The notes: a model not told the origin generated them from the letters alone. Positions 30,001 to 41,159 are shown, counted from the first letter of the stretch. The stretch is DNA of 64,000 nucleotides from Sipunculus nudus (GCA_026874595.1 CM049320.1:6449464-6513463), one strand, 5' to 3'. Numbers and translations: made by a program.

Positions 30001-30726
30001 CTGTTTAAAATGTGCTATATCTGGTATACAGGTTACCCTAACCCTTTGGGCATGAAATACTCCAGTAAGTGTTTGTTACTTTGAATATTTGGTATATCTG
30101 GGATACGGGTTACCCTTCAGGTGTGAAAAACTCTAGTATGTATTTGTCACTTTTAATATGTGCTATATCCGGTATATGGGTTACCCTAACCCTTCGGGCA
30201 TAAAATAATCAGTAAGTGTTAGTCACTAATAAATATATCATAAATGCAAGATACGGGTTACAGTAAATCTTTGGGCATGAAAACTCCAGATTTTGTTTGT
30301 CACTATTAATATGCGCTAAATCTGGAATACGAGATCCCCTAATATCGAAATATCCAAAAACGGGTAACCCTAACCCTTCGGGCATGAAATACTCCAGTAA
30401 GTGTTTGTCCCTTTAAATATATGCTATATATGTGATACGGGTTACCCTAACCCTTCAAGCATAAATACTCAAGTCAGTGTTTGTCACTAATATTAATATA
30501 TGCTATTACCAGGATATGGGTTACCTATCCATTCGGGCATGAAATCCTCCAGAAAATTTTTGTCAATATTAAGGTTTGGTATATAGGAGATATGGGTTAC
30601 CCTAACCCTTCGGGCATGAAATACTCGAGTAAGTGTTTGTCACTCTTAATATATACTATATCTGTGATACGGGTTACCCTAACCCTTCAGGCATGGAAGA
30701 CTCCAGTTAGTGTTTCTCACTATTAA
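27035..30726. repeat. Satellite B (about 77-bp monomers with telomere-like hairpin)
   Basis: About 48 diverged monomers of roughly 77 bp: GTAAGTGTTTGTCACT, an AT-rich stretch of about 20 bp, GATACGGGTTACCCTAACCC, TTCGGGCATGAAATACTCCA. The core GGGTTACCCTAACCC holds CCCTAACCC, one and a half units of the common animal telomere repeat, and forms an inverted repeat GGGTTA/TAACCC with a CCC loop. The overlapping CCCTTCGGG can form an alternative short stem. Monomers differ more from each other than satellite A monomers do. Short frames inside (for example 27,700-27,987 minus) have no coding character. Confidence 0.95.
27130..30600. repeat. Higher-order repeat of satellite B, units of 0.9-1.3 kb
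   Basis: The distinctive monomer pair carrying GCCAGGATATGGGTTACCTATCC followed by the ATTTGGTATATCC variant begins at about 27,141, 28,294, 29,594 and 30,504. The spacings are 1,153, 1,300 and 910 bp, about 15, 17 and 12 monomers. Between anchors the order of variant monomers (GTAAGCCTTCGGACATG, CCTACCTACAGGAAATA, AACCCGATGGGCATG) is largely conserved, with losses. Confidence 0.8.
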
Positions 30727-33442
30727 GATAAAGGGAGTGTGTCACAAGATTGTCACAAGATTGTCACAAACATGGCATAGACTTTCCCAAACAAATTTAC
30801 AAGCAAGTATAAAGGGTGTGTGTCACAAGATTGTCACTGTCACAAGATTGTCACAAACATGGCACAGACTTTCCTAAGCAAATTTACAAGCAAGTAGTAG
30901 GGGTGTGTGTCACAATATTGTCACTGTCACAAGATTGTCAGAAACATGGCATAGACTTTCCCAAGCATTTTTACAAGCAATTATAAAGGGTGTGTGTCAC
31001 AAGATTGTCACTGTCACAAGATTGTCACAAACATGGCATAGACTTTCCCAAGCAAATTTACCAGCAAGCATCAAGGGATAGTGTCACAAGATTGTCACAA
31101 GATTGTCACAAACATGGCATAGACTTTCCCAAGCATATTTTCCAGCAAGCATAAAGGGTGTGTGTCACAAGATTGTCACAAACATGGCATAGACTTTCCC
31201 AAACAAATTTACAAGTAAGTATAAAGGGTGTGTGTCACAAGATTGTCACTGTCACAAGATTGTCACAAACATGGCATAGACTTTCCTTAGCAAATTTACA
31301 AGCAAGTATAAAGGGTGTGTGTCATAAGATTGTCACTGTCACAAGATTGTCACAAACATGGCATAGACTTTCCTGAGCCATTTTACAAGCAATTATAAAG
31401 GGTGTGTGTCACAAGATTGTCACTGTCACAAGATTGTCACAAACATGGCACAGACTGTTCCATGAAAATTTACAACAAGTATAAAGGCTGCGTGTCACAA
31501 GATTGTCACAAGATTGTCACAAACATGGCATAGACTTTCCTAAGCAAATTTACCAGCAAGCATAAAGGGTGTGTGTCACAAGATTGTCACACGATTGTCA
31601 CAAACATGGCATAGACTTTCCCAAACAAATTTACAAGCAAGTATAAATTGTGTGTGTCACAAGATTGTCACTGTCACAAACATGTCGCAAACATGGCACA
31701 GACTTTCCCAAGCAAATTTACAAGCAAGTATAAAGGGAGTGTGTCACAAAATTGTCACTGTCACAAGATTGTCACAAACATGGTATAGACTTTCCCAAGC
31801 AAATTTACAAGCAAGTATAAAGGGTGTGTGTCACAAGATTGTCACTGTCACAAGATTGTCACAAACATGGCATAGACTTTCCCAAGCAAATTTACCAGTA
31901 AGCATAAAGGGAGTGTGTCACAAGATTGTCACAAACACGGCACAGACTTTTCTGAGCAAATTAACAAGCAAGTATAAAGGGTGTGTGTCACAAGATTGTC
32001 ACTGTCACAAGATTGTCACAACCATGGCATAGACTTTCCCAAGCAAACTTACAAGCAAGTATAAAGGGTGTGTGTCACAAGATTGTCACTGTCACAAGAT
32101 TGTCACAAACATGGCATAGACTTTCCTAAGCAATTTAACAAGCAAGTATAAAGGGTGTGTGTCACAAGATTGTCACTGTCACAAGATTGTCACAAACATG
32201 GCATAGACTTTCCCAAGCAATTTTACAAGCAATTATGAAGGGTGTGTGTCACAAGATTGTCACTGTCACAAGATTGTCACAAACATGGCATAGACTTTCC
32301 AAAGCAAATTTACCAGCAAGCATAAAGGGAGTGTGTCACAAGATTGTCACAAGATTGTCACAAACATGGCATAGATTTTCCCAAACAAATTTACAAGCAA
32401 GTATAAAGGGTGTGTGTCACAAGATTGTCACTGTCACAAGATTGTCACAAACATGGCACAGACTTTCCTAAGCAAATTTACAACCAAGTATAAAGGGTGT
32501 GTGTCACAAGATTGTCACTGTCACAAGATTGTCACAAACATGGCATAGTCTTTCCGAAGCAAATTTACCAGCTAGCATAATGGGAGTGTCACAAGATTGT
32601 CACACGATTGTCACAAACATGGCATAGACTTTTCCAAGCAAATTTACAAGCAAGTATAAAGGGTGTGTGTCACAAGATTGTCACTGTCACAAGATTGTCA
32701 CAAACATGGCATAGACTTTCCCAAGCAAATTTACAAGCAAGTATAAACGGCGTGTGTCACAAGATTGTCACTGTCACAAGATTGTCACAAACATGGCATA
32801 GACTATCCCATGCAAATTTACCAGCAAGCATCAAGGGAGTGTGTCACAAGATTGTCACAATATTGTCACAAACATGGCATAGACTTTCCCAAGCAAATTT
32901 ACCAGCAAGCATAAAGGGTGTGTGTCACAAGATTGTCACAATATTGTCACAAACATGGCATAGACTTTCCTAATCAAATTTACAAGCAAGTATAAAGGGT
33001 GTGTGTCACAAGATTGTCACTGTCACAAGATTGTCACAAACATGGCACAGACTTTCCCAAGCAAATTTACAAGCAAGTATAAAGGGTGTGTGTCACAAGA
33101 TTGTCACTGTCACAAGATTGTCACAAACATGGCATAGACTTTCCCAAGCATTTTTACAAGCAATTATAAAGGGAGTGTGTCACAAGATTGTCACTGTCAC
33201 AAGATTGTCACAAACATGGCACAGACTGCCCATGAAAATTTACAAGCAAGTATAAAGGGTGTGTGTCACAAGATTGTCACTGTCACAAGATTGTCACAAA
33301 CATGGCACAGACTTTCCCAAGCAAATTTACAAGCAAGTATAAGGGGTGTGTGTCACAAGATTGTCACTGTCACAAGATTGTCACAGACATGGCACAGACT
33401 GTCTCAAGTAAATTTATAAGCAAGTATAAAGGGTGTGTGTCA
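30727..33442 (+). repeat. Satellite A, right array in inverted orientation
   Basis: About 32 monomers of the same family as 1-27,036 but reverse-complemented, beginning directly after satellite B (TATTAA, then ATAAAGGGAGTGTGTCAC). The same length classes and several of the same variants occur, such as the TTTTCATGG form (here CCATGAAAATTTAC) and CCAAACAAATTTAC. Private changes are more frequent here than between neighbouring left-array units, so this is not a fresh copy of the left array's inner edge. The array stops at GTGTGTGTCA (33,442), followed by unique sequence. Confidence 0.95.
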
Positions 33443-33705
33443 GGCTATGGCTAGCCGTTGTCCGGTGAACCATCCCTAACCCCGACCACCGCCCCTATAT
33501 CTTTCGACAGGGAAAGGGGCCCTGTGTGTAGAGGGTTGGGGAAATGGAGGTAGTCCCGAAATATCTGAAAAGTAGGCCTATCTTATATAAAGGAGGCAAA
33601 CTAACATATGACGCACAAACGGACAGACAGGAACCCTCACCGGCCACGATCACTGGGCGTCATTGTTATTATGGTCTGCCCGCGCCTTAAACCGACAGCC
33701 ATAGG

Positions 33706-33706
<1 letters not shown>
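33443..33706. other. Unique flank of the satellite complex
   Basis: GC-richer single-copy-looking sequence directly after the right satellite array. No reading frame, RNA gene or repeat recognised. It marks the outer right boundary of the satellite complex and would be a good unique anchor. Confidence 0.5.

Positions 33707-33763
<57 letters not shown>
33707..33763. repeat. (TA)n microsatellite, 57 bp
   Basis: Pure alternating TA. It is followed directly by GGTGTTTCCATGTGCACG, the same end sequence as the TIR element at 37,488-37,706, so a second, diverged copy of that family may begin at 33,764. Confidence 0.95.
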
Positions 33764-33765
<2 letters not shown>

Positions 33766-34640
33766 TGTTTCCATGTGCACGTATATAAGCGTATATTTGC
33801 GTGAAAAAACTTGCTCATATACGGGTGAATATAGCCTAAGATTAGGGGACGCAAAAATGCTGTCCTATTAACCCTGGGTTTGAAATTATCATTTTATTGC
33901 ATGTTAATTGATAATCTGTTCATTTTATGAATCTCTGGATTCCAGGCAAAAAATAGTAACTAAAGAATTTAATAGTGTTTTTCACAACACCAGGCGCTGC
34001 AGGCAGATCTAGGCCTATATAGTTTGATAAGAGGTTAAAAATCTGCTGTCAAAACACATGGTAACCAAACTTTTATAAACTATTATATTTTCTGCATTTT
34101 AACCAAAACTTACCAGGTTTATTTATATTTGATTGTTTAGGGGTGTTGAAGAACCAGCTATAAATATTGATTTTGCCGAAAAAAGAAACTGGATGATTGT
34201 AACTTGTAGATCCGTCATCTCCATTATGAGTGTATAGTGGTGCCATTTAATATATATTTTAATAAAGAGTAATTGTTTAGAAAATCCTATCCACCGTGAT
34301 CACAGTGGGTGACCATTCATTTGGATTAATTCACGGCAATAATTTACTGGAATAAACTGCTGTTGAAGTATGTATTATAATTCTATCTTCACCTGTGTTA
34401 ACTTACACCAATTGCACTAAAAGCACACATCTAGAAACTGGTAATAACCATGACACAATGAGAGTTTATCCGTGTCTCATAAAACATCATATTCATTCCC
34501 CTGTACCATGTGGTTTCAAGCTGGTCATACATTAAAAAATCATCAACTTTGTTACAGTATTGTAACGTTGTAGATGTAACGGAGTTGATGATTTTTTTAA
34601 CTAGTGGCCCATGGGCCATGACGCTCAGCTGAATTCAGGG
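33764..34640. other. Non-coding stretch
   Basis: AT-rich. The first 70 bases resemble the end of the TIR element described at 37,488. One copy of the 13-mer GTAACGGAGTTGA lies at 34,576. No supported gene; short frames on the minus strand (34,431-34,794) have no recognisable domain. Confidence 0.4.
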
Positions 34641-36095
34641 AAAATTGAACAATGGGCAAGTTGACTCCCAGATTGATGGTCTCCAAAACTGAGATAAAAT
34701 AAATTCGTAAAAATAACCAAAAAAGTCTAGGTGCTACCAGTCTACAGGAACTGATGGAACACTCCATGATCAATATGTGCATGCAAAGAATCATATGGCG
34801 ATCAATTCATCAGTTATTTAGATACTGGAGCTTTTGTGTCATATCTTTTTAAATATTCTGGTTGGTTTATACGAGCCTCATAGCTTGAAGGATATGGGTA
34901 ACAGAGACATATATAGTTTCAAGTTTCCATAAATACTTTTCATGGACCTCCCTGGTTGTCAAGTTAGAAGATTTTAGGTCCAACATTGACGATTTGTGCC
35001 CTGTTAACGGATGACCACTTCATTTGAAGGTCTAAAAATAGAGGAAAAATGCGTAATTAATAAAAAAATACAGGTTGCACCACTAGTCTACAGGAACTGA
35101 TGAAACACTCCATGTTCAATATGTATGCAAAAAATCATGGCGATCAATGCATTATTTATTAACATACTGGAGCTTCAGTTTCAAATTTTTAATTATTCTG
35201 TGGGTGGGGGGTACAAACAAGCCCTACAGCTTGACGGATATGGGTAACAGACACCTAATTTTAGGTTTCCATGAAGACTTTAAATGGACCTCCATGGTTG
35301 TGAAATAAAACAATTCTAAGTCAAACAGTGACGATATGTGCCCTGTTAACAGATGAGGTTTGATTTGAAGGTCTCAGAAATAGAAAAAATGCGTAAAAAT
35401 TAGAAAATATACAGGTGGCGCTAACAGTCAGCAGGACCTTAAGAAACAGTCCATGATCAGTATGCATGCAAAAAATTATGGTGATCAATGCATAGGTTGT
35501 TCAGATACTGGAGCTTTTGTGCCAATTTTTAATTATTCTGAGGGATATTTCCAAGCCCCTTAGCTCGGAGGATATGGGTAATAGAGGACTAATTTCATGT
35601 TTCCCCAAAGACTTTTCATGGACCTCCCTTGATGTCATGTAAGAAGATTCCAGGTCCAGTGGTTACGTTTTGTGCCCTGTTAACAGATGACAGCTTCTTT
35701 AAGGGTTCCAAAAATAGAGACAAAAAATCGCGAAAATAAAAAAAATACAGGTCGCTCCACCAATTTGCGGGGCCTCATGGAACATGATTAATATTCATGC
35801 AAGGTATCATGGTGATCAATGCAGTAGTTATTTAATACTTGGGATTTTGTATCTTTTTTTATTATTATTATTCTGGGGAGGGGGGGGGGAGGGATATTAC
35901 GAGACCCATAGCTCGGAGCTTATTGGCAACAGAAACCTAATATCAGGTTCCAAAGGAGAATTTTCATTGACCTCCCTGGATGTCAATTAGAAGATGCTAG
36001 GGCCAGCGTTTACGATTTGTACTATTTGTACGGCACGACAGACAGACGACGGACGAAGAGTGATCTCTATAGCTTAGATGACTTTCAGGAAGCTG
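34640..36095. repeat. Tandem array of a 340-bp repeat, four copies
   Basis: Anchors of the type CAGGTNGC..CCACNAGTCTACAGGAACTGATG occur at 34,729, 35,072, 35,413 and 35,749 (steps 343, 341, 336). Each copy also contains ATGGCGATCAATGCAT, a GATATTTAGATACTGGAG-like segment, GGATATGGGTAACAGA and TTTTCATGGACCTCCCTGG. The array ends in GACAGACAGACGACGGACG at about 36,040, a tail I associate with abundant dispersed elements in marine invertebrate genomes. The copies differ by perhaps a fifth of their bases, so the array is old. A poly-G tract lies at 35,881-35,889. Confidence 0.85.
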
Positions 36096-36660
36096 AACAA
36101 AAAAGCGTTATTTTTTAGAGATAATGAAACGTAACTCATTATAATTGCTGCTTTCAAAGTTGTACAAAGTAAGTGTACTCTTTGATCGTGGTCAACTAGT
36201 TGCCTATTCTTGTCTTTTTATGGCTTAAACAGCATTACAACAGTCTGGTTCGGGTATTGAAGAAAAAAAGAAACAAATTTTACAATAGTATGCCATGCCG
36301 CCTAAGACACAGAGATCTAGATTTCCAGTTTAAGTTGATCTCAGAACATTAAGCTCCATCTGTGATCTATCTTAATGAATACAGTATTGTTTTCAGATAA
36401 ATTGTCCCGTGTCCTCAGCAATAATTGTTTTACAAGTTTATCCATTGCAGAACAGGTGTCAACTCCGTTACAGTTAAGATGTTTTTTAAAAGATCTTGTC
36501 TGCATCTTACAAAGATGGTTTTGTTGAAGGAGATTAGAGGTCCATGCAAAGTTTTGTCCTTCATGGTTTATTTGTAATGTCTGTGGGAATGATAGTCAGA
36601 TGGTGGCTAGATGGTATATGAGAAGATGTGTCTATGACACACCGTTACATTTGTGAAACA
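36096..36660. other. Non-coding stretch
   Basis: AT-rich, no gene recognised. It contains the reverse complement of the 13-mer GTAACGGAGTTGA at 36,459-36,471. Confidence 0.35.
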
Positions 36661-36801
36661 AGAATCGAAAGGTCAAGGTCAAGTATAGCACTCTGTCTTC
36701 CATTTAATTTTTTTTTCGAGAATTAATGCAGAATCGAAAGGTCAACTTCAAGTATAGCACTCTGTCTTCCATTTAATTAATTTTTTTTCTAGAATTAATG
36801 C
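36661..36801. repeat. 69-bp tandem duplication
   Basis: AGAATCGAAAGGTCAA begins at 36,661 and again at 36,730. Both copies continue through TATAGCACTCTGTCTTCC and a T-rich run to GAATTAATGC. They differ by a few substitutions and a change in T-run length. Confidence 0.92.
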
Positions 36802-37487
36802 TTCTGAATGATAATATTTCTGTATTTAGTTATTGCTGTTAATATGCTAATTTGATTGTTAACTTTATTACAAGCTGTTCGAATAATAAAAAAAAAATAA
36901 ATCCGTTACAGGTGGAGAGCTTCAAAGCTTATATAGTTAAAGTTTACCAGTGGACCATAAATTTACACAAAGGACGGTGTAAATACCAGCCAGCAGGTAC
37001 TCTCGCGTCAGATCGAGGGTGGTCTTATTTGATTAAAACGGGTTTAAATATGCAGGTTAAGCTTAATTTGTCTGTACCTACTAGTATTATGAACCCAAGA
37101 ACCTACGATCCAAAAATTCCAGCAAATAAAATGTTAAACATAAATAACCATGATTGTTTGCTATCAAGAATTACTAATTTTTCATTTAAATTATACACAA
37201 GCATATTTTCATAGGTTTTGGATGGAAGTAGAGCTTTTTATATGTATTATCAATGAAATTTGTCGACCAAAAAGGCTTGTAACGGAGTTGACATTGACGT
37301 TTTTATTAGTATTTTTATCCGTCGAAAAAAGTACAAGTGAAAACAATTTATTTTTTGTGTTGTTTCAAAAGCCTAGTGTTTTAAATCTTAAGAAAATGTT
37401 TGAATCATACAATGGGAATGATATTTATTTTCTGGCTATGAAAACTTCAATATTTCCCCTAATATCATATAATATGTTTTGTAAGTA
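36802..37487 (+). other. Non-coding stretch with an unsupported 120-codon frame
   Basis: A frame at 36,852-37,214 is open for 120 codons but shows no domain, is AT-rich and has no visible splice or promoter context. I do not recognise it. A third copy of the 13-mer GTAACGGAGTTGA is at 37,279. It could be a degraded exon of a transposon or a chance frame. Confidence 0.2.
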
Positions 37488-37706
37488 GGCTGGTGTTTCC
37501 ATGTGTCCGTCAGCGTATATGCGTACGTGCCTATATATGCGTGAAAATCGCCACAGGACTACTTTCATGCATAGGGTCTGCGTTAACTCAGGATTTCAGG
37601 GTAAAATGACATCCCTCTACCATCTTTTTTGGGAGGCCTGCTCGATCCACTGTACGAATATATTAGTCTGCAAGTTCACGTATATACGCGCACATGGAAA
37701 CACGCC
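37488..37706. mobile_element. Short TIR element (MITE-like), 219 bp
   Basis: The left end GGCTGGTGTTTCCATGTG and the right end CGCACATGGAAACACGCC are inverted copies apart from one or two inserted bases. The element is flanked by TA on both sides (37,486-37,487 and 37,707-37,708), although the right TA is part of a (TA)n array. It has no coding capacity. The interior has repeated CGTATATRCGC-like words. Similar ends occur at 33,764 and, diverged, at about 37,760-37,830. The TA duplication would fit Tc1/mariner-type mobilisation, but the ends do not match a family I know. Confidence 0.55.
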
Positions 37707-37712
37707 TATATA

Positions 37713-37755
<43 letters not shown>
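37707..37755. repeat. (TA)n microsatellite
   Basis: Alternating TA with one TTTA interruption near 37,715. It sits directly against the TIR element end at 37,706 and is followed by related CGCATATACGC words. Confidence 0.9.
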
Positions 37756-37758
<3 letters not shown>

Positions 37759-38600
37759 GGTACGCCTATTTTTTAACGCATATACGCACATATATACGCA
37801 TATAAACGTGCACATCGAAAGATTCCTATATATGTTAATTTTGACATTTTCTGCGGAACATTTCTGTACGTCATGCATGGGATGCTACATTTCTGAGCCA
37901 ATCAAATATAGGCCTATATTGTTACGGATAAGAGCACATTTCTTGCTAAATTTGAGATAATATATATACGGCATATCCCGTTTTCTGTAAAAACTATTTT
38001 TGCTATTTATTTGAAAGTCTTTAATCCAGCAACAAAAACTTCACCCATGCGTACAGCGAGGGTAGGCCTATTACGAGACATCAAGTATACAGGCCTATAT
38101 TTCGCTATAGCTACTATAACATTTATTTGAATATATAAATTGTTAAACTAAATTGGAGCAAGGCAGTTTGATATATTTAGTATCACCATACTCAGACCGT
38201 ACATATTTACTGTGGGGTCTGGAGGCTCAGATAGGCGGCACTGGCCTATCATCTCAATGACACTTTATCTGGGACCTTTTATTACTTGATTATGGAATGA
38301 ATAAGGTCTCCCGGTGCACATGAGAAAAATGGTCCTATCACAATTGCATGGGCACGCAGTGTTTTTTTTTTATGTTGAATGTTTCTTGATTTACCATTTC
38401 AGAAGGGTATACTGATAATATTTTTGCATTCCATAGTGTGCGCCTGGTTTCGTAGCCTATGAAAATAAAAACATTTTTTTTAGAGAACTCTAAGATGGAT
38501 GTAAATGCCAAATTTCAGACCAAAACATTGATACACTCCTGAGATGTTAACAATTTCACCTAAAGCAAATGTATTGATTGAAGCCAAACAAACTCAATTA
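37756..38600. other. Non-coding stretch
   Basis: Begins with sequence resembling the TIR element end (ACGCATATACGCACATATATACGC). The word AGGCCTAT recurs here (about 37,907, 38,064 and 38,090). No gene seen. Confidence 0.35.
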
Positions 38601-38604
38601 CAGA

Positions 38605-39235
38605 AGGCACCACCAGTCTTGAATACAAGATGGAGATATCCGAGATCCATGGACATGCATAATTTTAGCCCTAACTGTCATTAGTTTTTTTTTTTTACTT
38701 ATAATGCTAACAGTACTGTCAAGTGGCAAAGATGGGGTATTAGAAGGCGCGCAAAAAAAAAAAAAGGATAGAAGGTGGCACCACCAGCTATCCAAGATCT
38801 TGGGTCAGTTTTGATTTTTGGACCAATCTATGCATCCCTTATTGTGATTTTGTGCGATTTTCACAATACATTGCCAATATTGAAGGCCAAGGTGACTTTC
38901 AAAGGAAAGGTCATGACCCCAATTTGAATATACATCATCCAATAATCCGAACCTATGTATATGCATAATATGAAAGAAATCTGTCCATTAGGTTTTGACT
39001 TTTAATGCTCCCAGTACTGTCAAGTGGAAATAATGGGGGTATAAAACGGCACGAAAGCAAGAAAACGATAATAGGTTGCGCCACCAGTTACCGGCTCATG
39101 ACAGTGCTATCCAAGATCTTCGGTCAACTTGATTTTTTTTATCAATCCATGCAATATTTCTTGAGATATTTAAGAATTTATGTGATTTTCCCCAATTATA
39201 GACCTTTTCAAGGTCAAGGTCACTCTCCTAGTAAA
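38605..39235. repeat. Tandem array of a 300-bp repeat, two to three partial copies
   Basis: GGCACCACCAG / GCGCCACCAG anchors lie at about 38,605, 38,775 and 39,076. AATGCTNNCAGTACTGTCAAGTGG is at 38,704 and 39,004, exactly 300 bp apart, and CTATCCAAGATCTTNGGTCA is at about 38,785 and 39,107. The segments AAGGCCAAGGTGAC and TTTCAAGGTCAAGGTCACTC near the ends suggest the same broad class as the 340-bp array at 34,640. Confidence 0.8.
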
Positions 39236-40180
39236 GGACAATTTTTCACTTTTTTTTCAATACAATTAAGCAAATAATGCAACATTAATATAATACATAT
39301 GGAAGAGTTTGTGAATCTTACATTTTATACGGTTATGTGCGGGCTTTGGTCTATTTTCAGCTCTCATATTTATTAATATACGTGTTGGACGTGACGGTGC
39401 AAAGTTTTGTTTAAATCGAGTGTTGTTGGATATTGGGTAAGTAATGTTTCCTGGGGCCAGTTAATTTTTGCGCCCCCTTTGCAGATATTTTATTTTAAAA
39501 AATCGGGGCGTCATTTTTAAGCACTTAAAAGGTTGAATAAAATGGTATCTAGTTCCACCGGGTTGCTCGTGCAAAGCGTATTTTCTGCGGGATTAATTTA
39601 ATGACATTATATAGTCAATATATGTCATGTCGGCAAATTGCCGAATGTGTGTGAATAATGCCAGCATTTTTGACTGGCCCGGGGTATTATTTCAAGGCGA
39701 TATACGCTAAACCCCGGCGTGGTTTAATAAGTTGGCCCCAAAAGAATCTAGTCCTGACCGGTATCGGCGAAGGACGCGCTCTTTCGATTTCCTGGAAAGG
39801 ATGCCCTTGTTTTAACTCTAGTAGTGAACCGGGCAATTTTTGGGGCTCGTCTGACAGTTGACAATTTCCTTTAAAAAATATGACAAGAACGATTTCAAAT
39901 GATCACAGCTTAAATATCTTTATTAGAAAAATGTCTAGTGTCCCGGTGGAAGCCTGAAAGTTAGGACAATGGACAACACCCCCCCCCTTTTTTTAAAATA
40001 TTTTCTTATTTGACATATTTACTTATCTGGATACTGCATAGGTTCACATGATACATTTTATTTACCAAAAACACAACAAAATAACATACAATTAATTGAA
40101 ATTAAATATGTTATTCAATAAACAGCTTCATGTCTTTATTATCATAAATTCAACTAATAATCAGAATATCGCTTTTTCAT
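39236..40180. other. Non-coding stretch, partly GC-richer
   Basis: 39,640-39,860 is noticeably GC-richer than its surroundings and holds a 67-codon plus-strand frame without recognisable domain. It could be a transposon fragment. Otherwise AT-rich with homopolymer runs. No gene supported. Confidence 0.3.
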
Positions 40181-40184
40181 GATC

Positions 40185-41150
40185 ATTGACACACATATCA
40201 ACACACGGGCTGGGCTGCAACAATAACCGACACCAGCCTTTGTACTCTGCTCCGATCCGCAAAGATACCGGACCTCCTTTGTTGAAGAGCGGCATATTTA
40301 ACGCATGGCAAATTGGCCTTTCTGTCCCCCACATTTGCACAATTTTCCAACCCGCTCACCTGGTTTTTGTGCTACAGCAACCCTTTGGCACCCAACAGCT
40401 GACATTGCACAGAAAAGGGTCAAAATCCTTCAGCTAAAAGTCTCACACCTCTTTGAATTAAAAAAAAAATGCTTAGGCTGGAATATGATGATTTTCAGTC
40501 ACCTGCTTTTCCACCTCACAGCTGCAATAATTCTCACACACCAATGGTTCTGCCTTCATTCGTGCAGTATTAACACTGATTTTCAGGAAAAGCAAGCCAT
40601 TTCACTGCTCCAGAAAAAAATACAGGATTTCAACCACCCACAACAAGCTCAACAGGGCCACTATCCATTGTTTATCTGCAAATTTACTTTCCTGGACACA
40701 ATTTTTCCACAATTTTCAACCGACACACGGGTTTATGACCATAGCAACCCTCTAGCACCCACCAGCTGGTTTTGAAAAGCACAGGGGGCTCAACTCCTTC
40801 AGCAATATGTCTCACACCACTTTGAAATTAAAAAAAGTGCTCAGGCTGGAATCTGTGATTTTCAGTCATCTGCTTTTACACCTCACAGCTGCAATAATGC
40901 TCACACACTAATAATTCTGCTGTCATTCAGTCAGGATTTACGCCAATATTCAGGAAAAACAAGCCATTTCACCCTGCTTTTATAAACACAGAATTTCAGC
41001 CACCTCAACATACTCAACAGGGCCATTATTTATTGTACACATCAAACTGGCCTTCCTGGACACAACTTTTCCAGTTTTCAACCACACACCCGGTTTTTCA
41101 TCCGTAGCAACGTGCTCTGAACCACCTATAACAGATGCTCTACAACAAGG
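40185..41150. repeat. Tandem array of a 370-bp repeat, about 2.5 copies
   Basis: ACCTCACAGCTGCAATAAT begins about 40,513 and 40,881 (368 bp apart). TTCAGGAAAANCAAGCCATTTCA, CAACAGGGCCA and CTTTCCTGGACACAA/CCTTCCTGGACACAACTTTTCC recur with the same spacing, and a partial first copy starts near 40,190. The 156-codon plus-strand frame at 40,305-40,775 lies across the repeat and is not a gene. Confidence 0.85.
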
Positions 41151-41159
41151 AGGCCCATT

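Noticed and set aside
27035-30726. Satellite B as a true telomere or a CENP-B box array
   Set aside because: Only 1.5 telomere units per 77 bp and no run of repeats. No match to the CENP-B box pattern (TTCG....A..CGGG) was found in the monomer.
1-33442. CRISPR-like array of regular repeats
   Set aside because: There are no unique spacers: the entire monomer repeats. The genome is eukaryotic by all other signs.
1-33442. SOX-like (ACAAT) and TALE homeodomain-like (TGACAG) words in every satellite A monomer
   Set aside because: Words of 5-6 bases repeated by the array carry no independent evidence of binding.
33608-33871. Plus-strand frame rich in isoleucine-tyrosine
   Set aside because: It is a translation of the (TA)n microsatellite. 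The same applies to frames at 37,501-37,960, 44,869-45,386, 47,038-47,358 and 51,634-52,079.
36852-37488. Two overlapping plus-strand frames of 120 and 112 codons
   Set aside because: No recognisable domain, strong AT bias, no promoter or splice context. Mentioned only as part of the non-coding stretch.
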